From assembly GCF_003001675.1 (NCBI RefSeq), contig NZ_PVYW01000016.1, positions 124,001 through 188,000 of the forward strand: DNA of 64,000 nucleotides, written 5' to 3'. A model generated the notes under the pieces. That model saw only the letters and a program-made list of their open reading frames with translations, was not told where the DNA came from and ran no database searches. How positions within the stretch are numbered: position 1 is the first letter of the stretch; the number at the start of each line of letters is the position of its first letter. This document shows, piece after piece, positions 9,119 to 18,455 of this stretch. A program made the translations under genes and the position numbers. The stretch comes from Cohnella sp. SGD-V74. Lineage in GTDB: Bacteria; Bacillota; Bacilli; Paenibacillales; Paenibacillaceae.

Positions 9119-10706
9119 CGCGTTGATCGTCGACGACGAGCCGTCGGCCAGAGATTCGCTGAAATATTTGATCGATTGGGAGGAGCACGGCTTTCGCATC
9201 GCGGCGGAGGCCGAAGACGGCAAGCAGGCTTTGGAGCTGGCGCGTAGCCGGCACTTCGCGCTCATTCTGACCGATATCCGCATGCCGAAGATGAACGGGC
9301 TTGAACTGATCGAGAAGCTGAAGGAGTTTTCCGAGGCGCATGTCGTTATCCTGAGCGGCTACGAGGATTTCGAATACGCGAGGCAGGGCATGAAGCTCGG
9401 GGTGAACGACTACTTGCTGAAACCCGCGGACGAGGACGATCTGATCGGCGTGCTGCATCGCATCCGTACCGCGATCGAAGAGGAGCGGCTGCATCGGAGG
9501 CAGCAGCAGCTCGGCTTGTCCGCGCTGCAAGACCAGTTCCTGCGCAAGCTGGCGCACGGACAGGCGGGACGCGGGGACATCGAAGAGCACGAGCGGCTGC
9601 TCGGCCTGCCGCTGGGCGACGATTACTACGCGCTGCTGCTCGTGGAGCCGGACTACCTTCATGAAGACGATGGGCATCTGACGGAGAGGGATATCGAGCT
9701 CATCGGGTATGCCGTGCGCAACGTTCTCGAAGAGCTGTGCGGCGACCGTGGCCGCGTGTTCGCGGAATCGGAGGAGCGCTTCGGCGTTCTTCTGCGCGGA
9801 CGGGCCGACGAAGTCGAGACGAACGCGGTGCGCGAGCTGGCGTGCAGCATGGTCAGCGCGATCGCCAAGCATGTCGGGAAGACGGTCAGCATCGGAATCG
9901 GAGAGCGTTGCGTCCGCGGCCCGTCCGACGTCCCGGAGGCGTTCGCGGCGGCGGAGAAGTCGCTCGACGGCAAGTTCCTCCGCGGGGGCAATACGGTGCT
10001 CAGTCTGACGGAGCTGTCGGATGGCTCGGACAATGACGAAGAGATTCAGCAGCTTCGGGCGAGCGTGCTGGAAGCGGTCGGAAGCTGCGAGGAAACGTCG
10101 GTGCGCGAAGCGATCGGCCGTCTGCGCATGCGGTTCAAGGCAGGAATCGCTGCGGAGAAGCGCATCCGGGCGGCGGTCGTCGAACTGCTCGTCGAATTGC
10201 TTCAGCTTGCCAAGTCGAGCGGGGCCGGCACGGAGGACCTGTTCCACTCCGGTCACGGCGAATACGAGCGAATCTTGACGATGAAGACGGCCGACGAACT
10301 GTGCGCGTTCGCGGAGAAGAAGTGCTTCGAGGTGATGTCTCTGCTGCTTCGCATGCGCGACGTGCAGCCGCATTCGGTCGTCGGTACGGTCAAGAGCATC
10401 GTTCAGGAGCGGTACCGAACGAATCTGAGCCTGCGCAGCGTCGCGCAGGAAGTATTCTTGAACCCGAATTATTTGGGCAAGCTGTTCAAGGCGAAAACGG
10501 GAATGTCCTTTAACGACTACTTGCTGCAGACGAGGATGGAGAAAGCGAAGCGGCTGCTGCTGGAGACGGATATGCGGGTGTACGAAATCGCGCAGGAAGT
10601 CGGCTACGGGGAGCTGGACTGGTTTTACAAACGGTTCAAAGCCTATGCGGGCATCAGCGCGGGGGATTACCGGGCCAGGCTGGGCAGCGGCGGCGGTGCT
10701 ACTTAG
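9111..10706 (+). CDS. YesN-type response regulator, AraC-family output
   Basis: A 531-residue cytoplasmic regulator. The receiver domain (about residues 1-120) has the acidic pocket VDDE, the phosphoacceptor Asp55 in LTDIRMPKMNG and the conserved Lys in LLKPA. A middle region of about 250 residues resembles YesN-type linkers. The last 100 residues hold an AraC double helix-turn-helix with signature RVYEIAQEVGYGE. The start at 9111 overlaps the kinase stop and is preceded by GGAGGGG with 6-base spacing. It presumably activates the upstream transporter and GH42 genes in response to the kinase at 7319. Confidence 0.93.
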   Translation: MYNALIVDDEPSARDSLKYLIDWEEHGFRIAAEAEDGKQALELARSRHFALILTDIRMPKMNGLELIEKLKEFSEAHVVILSGYEDFEYARQGMKLGVNDYLLKPADEDDLIGVLHRIRTAIEEERLHRRQQQLGLSALQDQFLRKLAHGQAGRGDIEEHERLLGLPLGDDYYALLLVEPDYLHEDDGHLTERDIELIGYAVRNVLEELCGDRGRVFAESEERFGVLLRGRADEVETNAVRELACSMVSAIAKHVGKTVSIGIGERCVRGPSDVPEAFAAAEKSLDGKFLRGGNTVLSLTELSDGSDNDEEIQQLRASVLEAVGSCEETSVREAIGRLRMRFKAGIAAEKRIRAAVVELLVELLQLAKSSGAGTEDLFHSGHGEYERILTMKTADELCAFAEKKCFEVMSLLLRMRDVQPHSVVGTVKSIVQERYRTNLSLRSVAQEVFLNPNYLGKLFKAKTGMSFNDYLLQTRMEKAKRLLLETDMRVYEIAQEVGYGELDWFYKRFKAYAGISAGDYRARLGSGGGAT

Positions 10707-10820
10707 CGGGCGGAGTGTGGGAGCAATCGGTGCTGTGTATCGTAGGGGGCGGAGTCCAGGGGCAATCGGTGAGGTGTATCGTAGCGGGCGGAGTGCAGAG
10801 GGAGCGCTGTGGGTGCATAG
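10704..10820 (+). repeat. Three imperfect 39-bp tandem repeats
   Basis: Three copies with a 39-bp period begin at 10704, 10743 and 10782. Each starts with TAG(C/G)GGGCGGAGT, and the first two also share GCAATCGGTG and TGTATCG. The first copy begins on the TAG stop codon of the response-regulator gene. The third is more diverged. The repeat lies between the regulator and cutC, and I see no coding function. Confidence 0.75.
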
Positions 10821-10976
10821 CAGGATGCGGAGTGGTGGGAGCAGGCCTGAGGTGCCGCCAGCGAGGGAAGGGCGGTTGTTCCGGCGCTTTTGCGTGAATC
10901 CGGGCGTGGACGGAGGCGGGGATTTCTGCTATCGTAAATTCCGTGTTGAATCGAAAAAACGAGGGAGGCATCCGAA

Positions 10977-11669
10977 ATGATCCTGGAAGTTATTGCAACA
11001 AGCGTATTGGACGCCAAGCTCGCGCAGGAGTACGGAGCCGACCGGATCGAGCTGATCTCGGGCATCGTCGAAGGCGGCGTGACGCCCAGCGTTGGCTTGA
11101 TTGAGCAGGTCGTGAAGGCGGTCGATATCCCCGTGAACGTCATGCTGCGGCCGCACGCGAACAGCTTCCGTTATGACGAGGACGACCTGGCGGTCATGCA
11201 GCGCGACGCGAGGGTCATTCGCGAGAGCGGCGCGGCGGGCATCGTTATGGGCATGCTGGACGAGCGGGGCGAGATCGATACGGCCGCGCTGGAACTGCTG
11301 CTCGGCGAGACGGGAGAACTGGCCGTCACGTTCCATCGCGCGTTCGACGAGCTGGCGGACCGGCGCGCGGCGCTGGAGCTGCTGAGCCGGTATCCGGCGA
11401 TCCGCAAAATATTGACCTCCGGCGGCAAGCCGAGCGCACTGGACGCCAAGGAGGAGATCGCGGAGCTTGCCAGGCTGAGCGAAGGACGTTCTCTGGACAT
11501 TCTCGCCGGGAGCGGGCTCGGTCTGGTGTCCTTGGACGAGTTCATTCGGCTGACGGGAGTCAGGGAGGTCCATATGGGCACCGGCGTAAGGCGGAACGGC
11601 CGAGCACTGGAGCCGATCGACCCCGACAAGCTGAGGGCGGCGGCGGAAATCGTACGGCGCTACAAATAA
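10977..11669 (+). CDS. cutC: CutC family protein
   Basis: A 230-residue protein with a TIM-barrel fold, recognised by motifs such as GADRIELIS, EGGVTPS and VMLRPH near the N-terminus and ILTSGGKPSA in the C-terminal half. CutC was named for copper homeostasis in E. coli, but that role is disputed and the biochemical activity is unknown. The start ATG has GGGAGG seven to eight bases upstream. It stands alone between the two-component pair and a terminator at 11732-11755. In Firmicutes cutC is often found near sugar-utilisation genes, as here. Confidence 0.9.
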   Translation: MILEVIATSVLDAKLAQEYGADRIELISGIVEGGVTPSVGLIEQVVKAVDIPVNVMLRPHANSFRYDEDDLAVMQRDARVIRESGAAGIVMGMLDERGEIDTAALELLLGETGELAVTFHRAFDELADRRAALELLSRYPAIRKILTSGGKPSALDAKEEIAELARLSEGRSLDILAGSGLGLVSLDEFIRLTGVREVHMGTGVRRNGRALEPIDPDKLRAAAEIVRRYK

Positions 11670-11731
11670 ACGGCAGCATGGCGAAGGCGCCGATGCCGCT
11701 GAATAACGGGGCGTTTCCCTGAGCGATGCGA

Positions 11732-11755
11732 CAGGGCGACGGCCCTGTTTTTTTT
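11732..11755 (+). terminator. Rho-independent terminator after cutC
   Basis: Perfect 6-bp stem CAGGGC/GCCCTG (11732-11737 and 11742-11747) with loop GACG, followed by eight T. Confidence 0.85.
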
Positions 11756-11930
11756 GCACAATTGACCTATTCGCACACATCAATAAACGAAACGCCCGCT
11801 GGAAGGGCTTTTACAAGGCGAACGGAGGACGATGTTCTCTCGCTAAACGGCCTCAATCCCTGGATACCGCATTTCGCAGTAATAGTTCTTGTCTTATCTC
11901 TAAGGTAGAAAAGTCTGGTTCTTACGGTGT

Positions 11931-11957
11931 TTGGCCAGAAGTAACCGGTGCTATAAT
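11931..11957 (+). promoter_or_regulatory. Probable sigma-A promoter of the surface glycosidase gene
   Basis: TATAAT at 11952-11957 is a consensus -10. The best -35 is TTGGCC (11931-11936) with a short 15-bp spacer, or TTTGGC one base earlier with 16 bp. The gene starts 42 bp downstream of the -10. Confidence 0.5.
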
Positions 11958-11999
11958 GAGTCGGTGCAAGAATCATTAGCCGAAAGGAGCGAATTTGAC

Positions 12000-14900
12000 A
12001 TGCCTGCCATAGCCTATCGCAAAATTGCTTCAGGAATGATTTGTTTAGCCATGCTGCTAGTGCTTGTGGTGCCTGCTGCCTCATGGGCAGCGTCTTCGCC
12101 AACAAATGAAAGCGATTACTATCCATTCGCTGACGTGACGCTGAACACAAACTTGCCTGCGCAATACGGCAAGCTGGAGGTTAGCTTCAATCTCACGACG
12201 AATTATGACAATCCGTTCGACCCGGAGGAAGTCGACGTACAGGCGGTCGTTGTTCGTCCAGACGGGCAGATTGAGGCGATGCCGGGGTTCTATCGATCCG
12301 ACATGTCGCCGAATTGGGCAGTGCGTTATTCGCCTCGACAATTAGGCGAACATGCTGTCATGCTGACGGTGAGCGATAGTTCCGGGTACGCGGAGACTGG
12401 CTTCTACGCCTTCGAAGCGGTGGAGCCCGATCCTGCGAGTCGGGGTTTTCTCGGCGTCTCCGGTGATCGTTTCGGCGACAGCTACGGTAACCAGTTGACG
12501 CTGCTCGGGACGAACTTTGCCTGGGGTGCACCGGATGAGATCAAGGCGGCGATGCCCGAATACAGAGACAGCGGCATGAATCTGATGCGCATCTGGCTCA
12601 GCTGCTGGTGGTCCAATTATTCCCCGGAATACGGAGCCGGCATCAGTACGGAGCAGAACGGGATTGAAATGATTTATGACGGTGTCGGTCGTTATCATCT
12701 CGGAAATATGGAACGAATGGACGGGCTGATGGATAAGGCCCGCGAAAGCGGCATTTACCTTATGCTGACGATGAACAGTTTCGGCGATTTCTACTATGAT
12801 TGGCCTTATCATGCCTATAACATTGCGAACGGCGGACCATCGAACTGGGAGGAGAACAACACAGATTTCTGGTTCAATCCGGAGGCAATCAATTATCAGA
12901 AGAAGCTGCTCCGATACATGTTCGCAAGATGGGGATACAGTACGTCGCTTGGCATGCTGGAGTACTGGAACGAAGCGGACAACCGAGTTAACGTCAATCC
13001 GGATGTGCGAGACGCCTGGCATGAAACGGTCGACACATATTGGAAAAGTCTGGATTTCTATAACCACCCGACGACGACAAGTTTCGCCTGGCAGGATCAT
13101 GCGGAGCAGCATGCGACGCAGCGTTCCTGGCAAGGGCTGCATACACTGGATGTTGTCAACATGCATACGTATTACGACGGAGCGGATGTAATCGAGCATT
13201 GGGAGAAAAGTTTGAACGCGCTTAGAACGTTCGGCAATCGCCCGATTTTTCTTGGTGAGACCGGCAAGACGCATTCGGATCATTCACAAGACGCCGATCT
13301 GCTGAACTACGCGCATGATGGCGTATGGGCGCCGATCTTCCGCGCAGGCGCGGCGGCTGCGAATTCATGGTGGATTTTTGAGCACGGCTTCCACATGCCA
13401 GAGGCGTTCAGGACGCACTACAAACTGTTGGCCGATTTTATTCGTCCGCTTGAACGGCATCTGCTGCATATGCCGTTCGTTGATTATGGTGAGCAAGAGA
13501 TGGATACCGTCGCCGGCGGCTTTCAGACCGCTGACCGGATGATCGGTTGGATTCACGATAAGCAATCGCCGTACAACGTTGCAGACCCTCGCACAGTGGA
13601 AGGACTGACGTTGACCATCCCTAATATGCCGGAAGGAGAGCATTACACGGTAGCCTTCTACGATACATACACCGGGCAATGGTTGCAGCGTGCCAGCGTG
13701 ACAGCTGATGCCAATGGTCTGACGCTGCAGGTGCCGATCTTCTCGCGGGACATTGCCATGCAGGCGATTCGTCAAGGCAGTGAGTGGAACTCGGCCAATG
13801 AACGGCCAGTCGCCGTTTATGTTGATCAGACTGCTCCTTCCGCCCCCACGGGTGTTACGGCAAACCGACGGACAGAAGCTTCCGTATGGCTCAGTTGGAC
13901 AGCGTCGGCGGATGATACGCTTGTGAGCGGCTACAATATCTATCGCAACGGTGTGCAGATTTCAACGACGACCGGATCGGCTGCCGCATACCGAGACTAT
14001 GGGCTGGAGCCAGCGAGTTCCTATACGTACGTGATTAGAGCGAGGGACGCCGCAGGCCATCTGTCGGCTGCAAGCGTACCGTTGGCCGTATCGACGATGA
14101 CACAGGACGTCGAAGTCCCTTCGGCGCCAATGGCGCTGACGGCGCCTGTCGCGACAGTCAATACAATCGATCTGGCATGGGAAGCTGCTTCCGACAATAC
14201 GGGCGTCGTCGGTTATTTCATCTATCGCAACGGCCAGTTGGTTGGCACGACGCAGCATACGACCTATCAGGACAGCGGTTTGAGGCGCGGTACGGCATAC
14301 AGTTATCGCGTTGCCGCGCGTGACGCTTCGTGGAATGTGTCGAGCCTGTCCGAGCTGATAGAAGCGCAGACGGTCCAGCCCGAACTGTCGGACAATCTGC
14401 TGCCGAATCCGTCCTTCGAGACGACTTCGGGCACGATGCCGACAGATTGGTACTGCGAACAAGCTCAATATTGTATCAGCGATGAGTCAAATCCGCGTTC
14501 AGGCGACCGCTCCTTCAAAATTGAAGGCTTCACCGGCGCTTGGTTCGAGGCTTATTCCGCAACGGCCAATGCAGTGCCGGGCAAGATGTACGCGCTTGAC
14601 GGCTTTATCGACATTCCGGTGAACAATGGCGGTACAACGCATGTTCGCCTGCAGTTTTTCAACGCCGGCGGCAGCCTGCTCCAGACACATGCTTTAAAAG
14701 CATACAGCGGCACGACAAGCGGTTACGATGCCGTGTACGGCGAGTTTGAGGCACCGCCGCTGGCGACCAAGGTTGGAGTGAATGTTCGAATCGAAGGGCT
14801 CAATGCGGAAATTTATTTGGACGATTTCACAATTGTCTCTTACGGCGAGGGCGATGAGACTATCGAGCAGCCAGAGGATCCAGATCGCAATCTGTTGTTG

Positions 14901-15383
14901 AACCCAGCCTTCGATGAACGTAATGAGGCTTGGAAAACCGCCATTTGGAATTGCGAGAAGAATTGGCTCTGTTCGTGGACCGATCAGGTCACCCGCTCCG
15001 GTGCGACCGGCACGGCCGATGCGTCGATGAGAATTTACACGGAGGAACAGGATTGGTTCTCCATCTCGCAGGCGGTGGAAGGGGAAGCGGGCGCTGTGTA
15101 TACGCTGGAGGGTTATGTACTCGCTTCTGAAGTGCTGAACGGCGAGATTCAGGCGAAGCTGCGCTTCCTGCGCGCGTTGAGCGGTGAAGACGCCCTCATT
15201 CGCGAGGATTGGATCGCCAACTACAGCTCGGCCTCCAGTCAATTCGTCCGCTTTGAAGGCTCTTTCTCGGCACCGACCGATACGGAGTTCGTGCAAGTGT
15301 GGATTTACGCCAACGGCTTCGAGGGAGAAGCTTATCTGGAAGATTTCGCACTGAAGCAAGTGTCGGCGGAAGGGACGCCGTGA
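12000..15383 (+). CDS. Secreted multidomain glycosidase (clan GH-A, FN3 and CBM-like modules)
   Basis: A 1127-residue exported protein. The signal peptide ends near AASWAAS (residue about 32). An N-terminal beta-sandwich resembling DUF5060 (about 40-145) is followed by a TIM-barrel hydrolase. Likely acid/base Glu325 lies in LEYWNEAD and nucleophile Glu420 in FLGETG, as in GH5/GH39-like clan GH-A enzymes. Two fibronectin type III domains (about 615-800) and two CBM4/9-like modules follow, each opening with NLL(P/L)NP(S/A)F (near 800 and 965). ATG 12000 is preceded by AAAGGAG. There is no cell-wall anchor; the next gene supplies SLH domains. The substrate is an extracellular polysaccharide, identity unknown. 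Confidence 0.88.
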   Translation: MPAIAYRKIASGMICLAMLLVLVVPAASWAASSPTNESDYYPFADVTLNTNLPAQYGKLEVSFNLTTNYDNPFDPEEVDVQAVVVRPDGQIEAMPGFYRSDMSPNWAVRYSPRQLGEHAVMLTVSDSSGYAETGFYAFEAVEPDPASRGFLGVSGDRFGDSYGNQLTLLGTNFAWGAPDEIKAAMPEYRDSGMNLMRIWLSCWWSNYSPEYGAGISTEQNGIEMIYDGVGRYHLGNMERMDGLMDKARESGIYLMLTMNSFGDFYYDWPYHAYNIANGGPSNWEENNTDFWFNPEAINYQKKLLRYMFARWGYSTSLGMLEYWNEADNRVNVNPDVRDAWHETVDTYWKSLDFYNHPTTTSFAWQDHAEQHATQRSWQGLHTLDVVNMHTYYDGADVIEHWEKSLNALRTFGNRPIFLGETGKTHSDHSQDADLLNYAHDGVWAPIFRAGAAAANSWWIFEHGFHMPEAFRTHYKLLADFIRPLERHLLHMPFVDYGEQEMDTVAGGFQTADRMIGWIHDKQSPYNVADPRTVEGLTLTIPNMPEGEHYTVAFYDTYTGQWLQRASVTADANGLTLQVPIFSRDIAMQAIRQGSEWNSANERPVAVYVDQTAPSAPTGVTANRRTEASVWLSWTASADDTLVSGYNIYRNGVQISTTTGSAAAYRDYGLEPASSYTYVIRARDAAGHLSAASVPLAVSTMTQDVEVPSAPMALTAPVATVNTIDLAWEAASDNTGVVGYFIYRNGQLVGTTQHTTYQDSGLRRGTAYSYRVAARDASWNVSSLSELIEAQTVQPELSDNLLPNPSFETTSGTMPTDWYCEQAQYCISDESNPRSGDRSFKIEGFTGAWFEAYSATANAVPGKMYALDGFIDIPVNNGGTTHVRLQFFNAGGSLLQTHALKAYSGTTSGYDAVYGEFEAPPLATKVGVNVRIEGLNAEIYLDDFTIVSYGEGDETIEQPEDPDRNLLLNPAFDERNEAWKTAIWNCEKNWLCSWTDQVTRSGATGTADASMRIYTEEQDWFSISQAVEGEAGAVYTLEGYVLASEVLNGEIQAKLRFLRALSGEDALIREDWIANYSSASSQFVRFEGSFSAPTDTEFVQVWIYANGFEGEAYLEDFALKQVSAEGTP

Positions 15384-15415
15384 TGGGATTATCATTCGGA
15401 GGGCGGGATAGCAGG

Positions 15416-17323
15416 ATGAACGAAACATCATACAAGATTCGAATAAAAGGTATGCTGCTCTCGGCGCTGGCCGCGCTGCTTATTGCGGCGGCGATGTCGC
15501 CGGCTGCGGCGGCCGCGCCGGGAGAAGAACCGCGACATGCGGTGTCGGGTCAAGTAAGAACGCTGGGCGGCACCGGTGTTCCGGCATTGATTTATGTCTA
15601 TCAATCAACACTTGAGGCTGTAACCGAAGCGGCGACGAACGAGTACGGTGAATTTAGCGTCGAGCTGCCAGACGGCGATTATATTCTCGACGTTCGGGCC
15701 ACGACCGGCTCGTACGCGCTATCGCTGCGGCATGAGGTTGCCGTCGATGGGGCGGCTGTGTCGCTGCCTGCGATTGAGCTAAGCGCCGGAACGGTCATAT
15801 CCGGGGTTGCGCGCTTTGACGGTGTTCCTGCCAGCTCGGTTCGCGTACAGTTGCAGACGGTCGGAGCTTCGCCGAAGCTTGTCGATTACGCGACGACCGA
15901 CGCGAACGGACGCTATCGCATTGTGCTGCCCAACGCTGCAGCCGCGTATCATTTGCTCGTGCCAAATCCCGATCCGAACGGAAGGCCCGCCTGGGAGACT
16001 GTGAATGTCGGTTACCACGGCGGCGCAGGAGGAGGGGGGACAGGCGGAACGGGTGGTGCCGGTGGTACGGATGATGCCGGAACCGCCGTACTGAACAGGC
16101 CTGCTTTGACAATCGAACTGAAGGACGGACAGGCGAGCGCCAGCTTGGGCGGCATAGCTTGGACGAGCTATATTGAACAATTGCAGGGTGATCTGTCCGT
16201 GCAAGCGCCAGCTGATGCGATGTCGTTCGCGCTGTCTGTCAGCCCGGAAGTGTTGGCTGCACTGTTCGAGAAGTCGGAGAGCAGCGCATTCGCCGTGACG
16301 CTCGGCGATGTCGTCTATCGATTGCCGGCGGTCTTGTTCGCGCCGGACCGTCTTCGCCAGCTCAAGGAGAAGGTACAGGATGGCGTGGAAGGACAATGGA
16401 CACTCGAAATTGTCGTGCAAAAGGCAACAGCAGCTGAACTGGCATTGCTGCGCGAGTCCGCGGAGCAGCTCGGCGCCGAATTGATCGCCGACCCATCGCC
16501 TGCCGCTTTCTCTATCCGGGCGGTCTATGGGGAAAATAGATATGAATGGGAGGATTTCGGTTCCGTCTTCGTAAGCCGAACGTTCCAGCTGTCGAGCGGC
16601 CAATCGACTGCAGGCTATGCCGGCGTAGTGGCGACGGAAGGCGGGGGACTGCGTCCCGTGCCGACCCTTGTGCGCGAAGCTTCGGACGGAAGCGCATTCG
16701 TCGAACTGAGACGAAATGGCAATAGTTTGTATGCTTTGCTGCGAATGGAGGCAGCCTTTGAAGACGTGACGGAGGACCACTGGGCGCACGACTCAATTGG
16801 ACGACTTGCCGCCAGGTTAATTGTACAAGGCGACGGTGACGGACGTTTCCGTCCGAACGTCACCGTTACGCGCGCGGAATTCGCGGCCATGCTCGTGCGG
16901 TCCCTTGGGCTGACACCGAAGCGCAGCGAAGGACTGTTCAAGGACGTGACGGAAGCGTATTGGGCGGCAGGCGAGGTGCAGGCCGCATATGACGCTGGTA
17001 TCGTCCGCGGTCTGGCCGACGGAAGGTTCGAGCCGGAAGCGATGGTTAGTCGCGAGGACGCTGCTGTCATGCTCGCGCGCGCGTCGGCTTTCGCAGGCAA
17101 GCAAGACGAACTGTTGGCCGAAGCAATCGCGACTGCGGTCGGTCGCTACAAGGACGCGTCGGCTATTGCCGAATATGCGCGGGAGGGGGTTGCTTACGGC
17201 ATCGTGAACGGCGTCATTACCGGTAAGCCAGGGGCGCTCATCGATCCGGACGGCAACGCTACACGCGCCGAAGCGGCGACGTTCATCTTGCGTATGCTGC
17301 GCAGCGTGGAACTCGGGCAGTAA
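15416..17323 (+). CDS. SLH-domain cell-surface protein with carboxypeptidase-regulatory-like repeats
   Basis: A 635-residue secreted protein. After the signal peptide (cleavage near SPAAAAA) come two beta-sandwich modules of the carboxypeptidase-regulatory/CnaB-like type (AVSGQVRTLGGTGVPALI and VISGVARFDGVPASSV). A Gly-rich linker, a domain of unknown function and three C-terminal SLH repeats (about 445-630; VTEDHWAHDSIG, VTEAYWAAGEVQ, AREGVAYGIVNG) follow. SLH repeats bind pyruvylated secondary wall polymer, so it should sit in the S-layer. ATG 15416 directly precedes the signal peptide. An in-frame ATG at 15383 overlaps the previous stop (TGATG) and is an alternative. It may hold or present the glycosidase encoded upstream. 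Confidence 0.87.
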   Translation: MNETSYKIRIKGMLLSALAALLIAAAMSPAAAAAPGEEPRHAVSGQVRTLGGTGVPALIYVYQSTLEAVTEAATNEYGEFSVELPDGDYILDVRATTGSYALSLRHEVAVDGAAVSLPAIELSAGTVISGVARFDGVPASSVRVQLQTVGASPKLVDYATTDANGRYRIVLPNAAAAYHLLVPNPDPNGRPAWETVNVGYHGGAGGGGTGGTGGAGGTDDAGTAVLNRPALTIELKDGQASASLGGIAWTSYIEQLQGDLSVQAPADAMSFALSVSPEVLAALFEKSESSAFAVTLGDVVYRLPAVLFAPDRLRQLKEKVQDGVEGQWTLEIVVQKATAAELALLRESAEQLGAELIADPSPAAFSIRAVYGENRYEWEDFGSVFVSRTFQLSSGQSTAGYAGVVATEGGGLRPVPTLVREASDGSAFVELRRNGNSLYALLRMEAAFEDVTEDHWAHDSIGRLAARLIVQGDGDGRFRPNVTVTRAEFAAMLVRSLGLTPKRSEGLFKDVTEAYWAAGEVQAAYDAGIVRGLADGRFEPEAMVSREDAAVMLARASAFAGKQDELLAEAIATAVGRYKDASAIAEYAREGVAYGIVNGVITGKPGALIDPDGNATRAEAATFILRMLRSVELGQ

Positions 17324-17375
17324 CTAGTAGAGCGCCCCCGAAGTAACGTAACCAAGATGTTGAAGAATCCAGGCT

Positions 17376-17394
17376 GACTCAGCCTTGCTGAGTC
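17376..17394 (+). other. Hairpin at the head of the 50-bp array
   Basis: GACTCAGC (17376-17383) pairs perfectly with GCTGAGTC (17387-17394) around a CTT loop, 53 bp after the SLH gene. The right arm is the same GCTGAGTCGGG segment that recurs in every 50-bp repeat, so this may be the ancestral edge of the array. No T-run follows. Confidence 0.5.
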
Positions 17395-17400
17395 GGGCTG

Positions 17401-17950
17401 GAGCATCGAATGGGACGTCAGAGTAGCTGCAACCACGCTGAGTCGGGTTGGAGCATCGAATGGGGCGTCAAAGTAGCTGCAACCGCGCTGAGTCGGGTTG
17501 GAGCATCGAATGAGCTGGTAGAGTAGCTGCAACCGCGCTGAGTCGGGTTGGAGCATCGAATGAGCTGGTAGAGTAGCTGCAACCGCGCTGAGTCGGGTTG
17601 GAGCGGCGAAAGGGCCGGTAGAGTAGCTGCAACCACGCTGAGTCGGGTTGGAGCATCGAATGGGACGTCAGAGTAGCTGCAACCACGCTGAGTCGGGTTG
17701 GAGTATCGAATGGGGCGTCAGAGTAGCTGCAACCGCGCTGAGTCGGGTTGGCGCATCGAATGAGCTGGTAGAGAAGCTGCAACCGTGCTGAGTCGGGTTG
17801 GAGCATCGAATGGGGCGTCAGAGTCGCTGTAACCACGTTGAGTCGGGTTGGAGCATCGAATGAGCTGGTAGAGTAGCTGCAACCGCGCTGAGTCAGGTTG
17901 GAGTATCGAATGGGGCGTCAGAGTAGCTGCAACCGCGCTGAGTCGGGTTG
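17401..17950 (+). repeat. Eleven tandem copies of a 50-bp repeat
   Basis: Eleven contiguous units of exactly 50 bp, starting every 50 bases from 17401 to 17901. The common frame is GAGCATCGAA, a variable decamer, GAGTAGCTGC, AACCGCGCTG and AGTCGGGTTG. The variable decamer comes in two main types: TGGGGCGTCA or TGGGACGTCA (units 1, 2, 6, 7, 9, 11) and TGAGCTGGTA (units 3, 4, 8, 10, with a variant in 5). Across each unit junction GCTGCAACC can pair with GGTTGGAGC over nine positions with one mismatch. There are no unique spacers, so this is not a CRISPR. Fifty is not a multiple of three, so the open frames seen across it are an artefact of the repeat. Confidence 0.95.
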
Positions 17951-18317
17951 GAGAGTAAGATTGCATCGGCTTCGAGCGCAATCGCATTTACTTCTGGAAT
18001 GCTCTACTAGGCTGTCAGCCGTCGTCAGCGGGCTGCCCTCTGCTGGCGACGCGCCGAGTCGCGCAACTGTCTGATCATCCAGAGTCGTGAATTGACTGTG
18101 AAGTGGGAGCCAGCCCCCTGAATTCTACTCCCCCTCATTTTTTTCTGTCCAACTTAGTGTGAACGATTCAAGGGGGGAGAGCGAAGGGGGATACGAGAGG
18201 GCTGCAAAGACCCATTCAGGCACATGAACACTTGGCTCTCGTAAACCTCTCTTGGACGAAGAGAGTTGTGTCTAACAAATAAGCTAACTCCTCTCGACAA
18301 TCCTCTGTCCTGTCCGG

Positions 18318-18455
18318 GATGCTCTAAGAAACCTGTTAAAGCCTCGCAGAAAACCTCCAAATTGCTGGCGATGTTCTAAGGAACCTGCTAACGCCTCGCA
18401 AAAAGCGTCCGAATTGCCCACGATGTTCTAAGAAACCCGCTAACGCTGCTATCCC
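18318..18455 (+). repeat. 52-bp imperfect tandem repeat, two and a half copies
   Basis: Copies begin at 18318, 18370 and 18422 (52-bp period). Each opens with GATG(C/T)TCTAAG(A/G)AACC and continues (T/C)G(C/T)TAA(A/C)GC. The third copy breaks off after about 34 bp. No coding meaning is seen. Confidence 0.7.

Larger units (their letters stand above)
11670..11999. other. Non-coding gap between cutC and surface glycosidase
   Basis: About 330 bp with no convincing gene. It holds the cutC terminator (11732-11755), a -10 element (11952-11957) and a stretch (11831-11885) resembling 18370-18540, the two sharing the exact 13-mer CGGCCTCAATCCC. Nothing else is recognised. Confidence 0.6.

Noticed and set aside
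17401-17950. CRISPR array
   Set aside because: The 50-bp units are contiguous; there are no unique spacers and no cas genes.
17194-17987. Minus-strand repeat proteins reading LQPDSARLQLLYQLIRCSNP
   Set aside because: The open frames come from the 50-bp repeat lacking stops in several frames; there is no ribosome site, and each unit shifts the frame.
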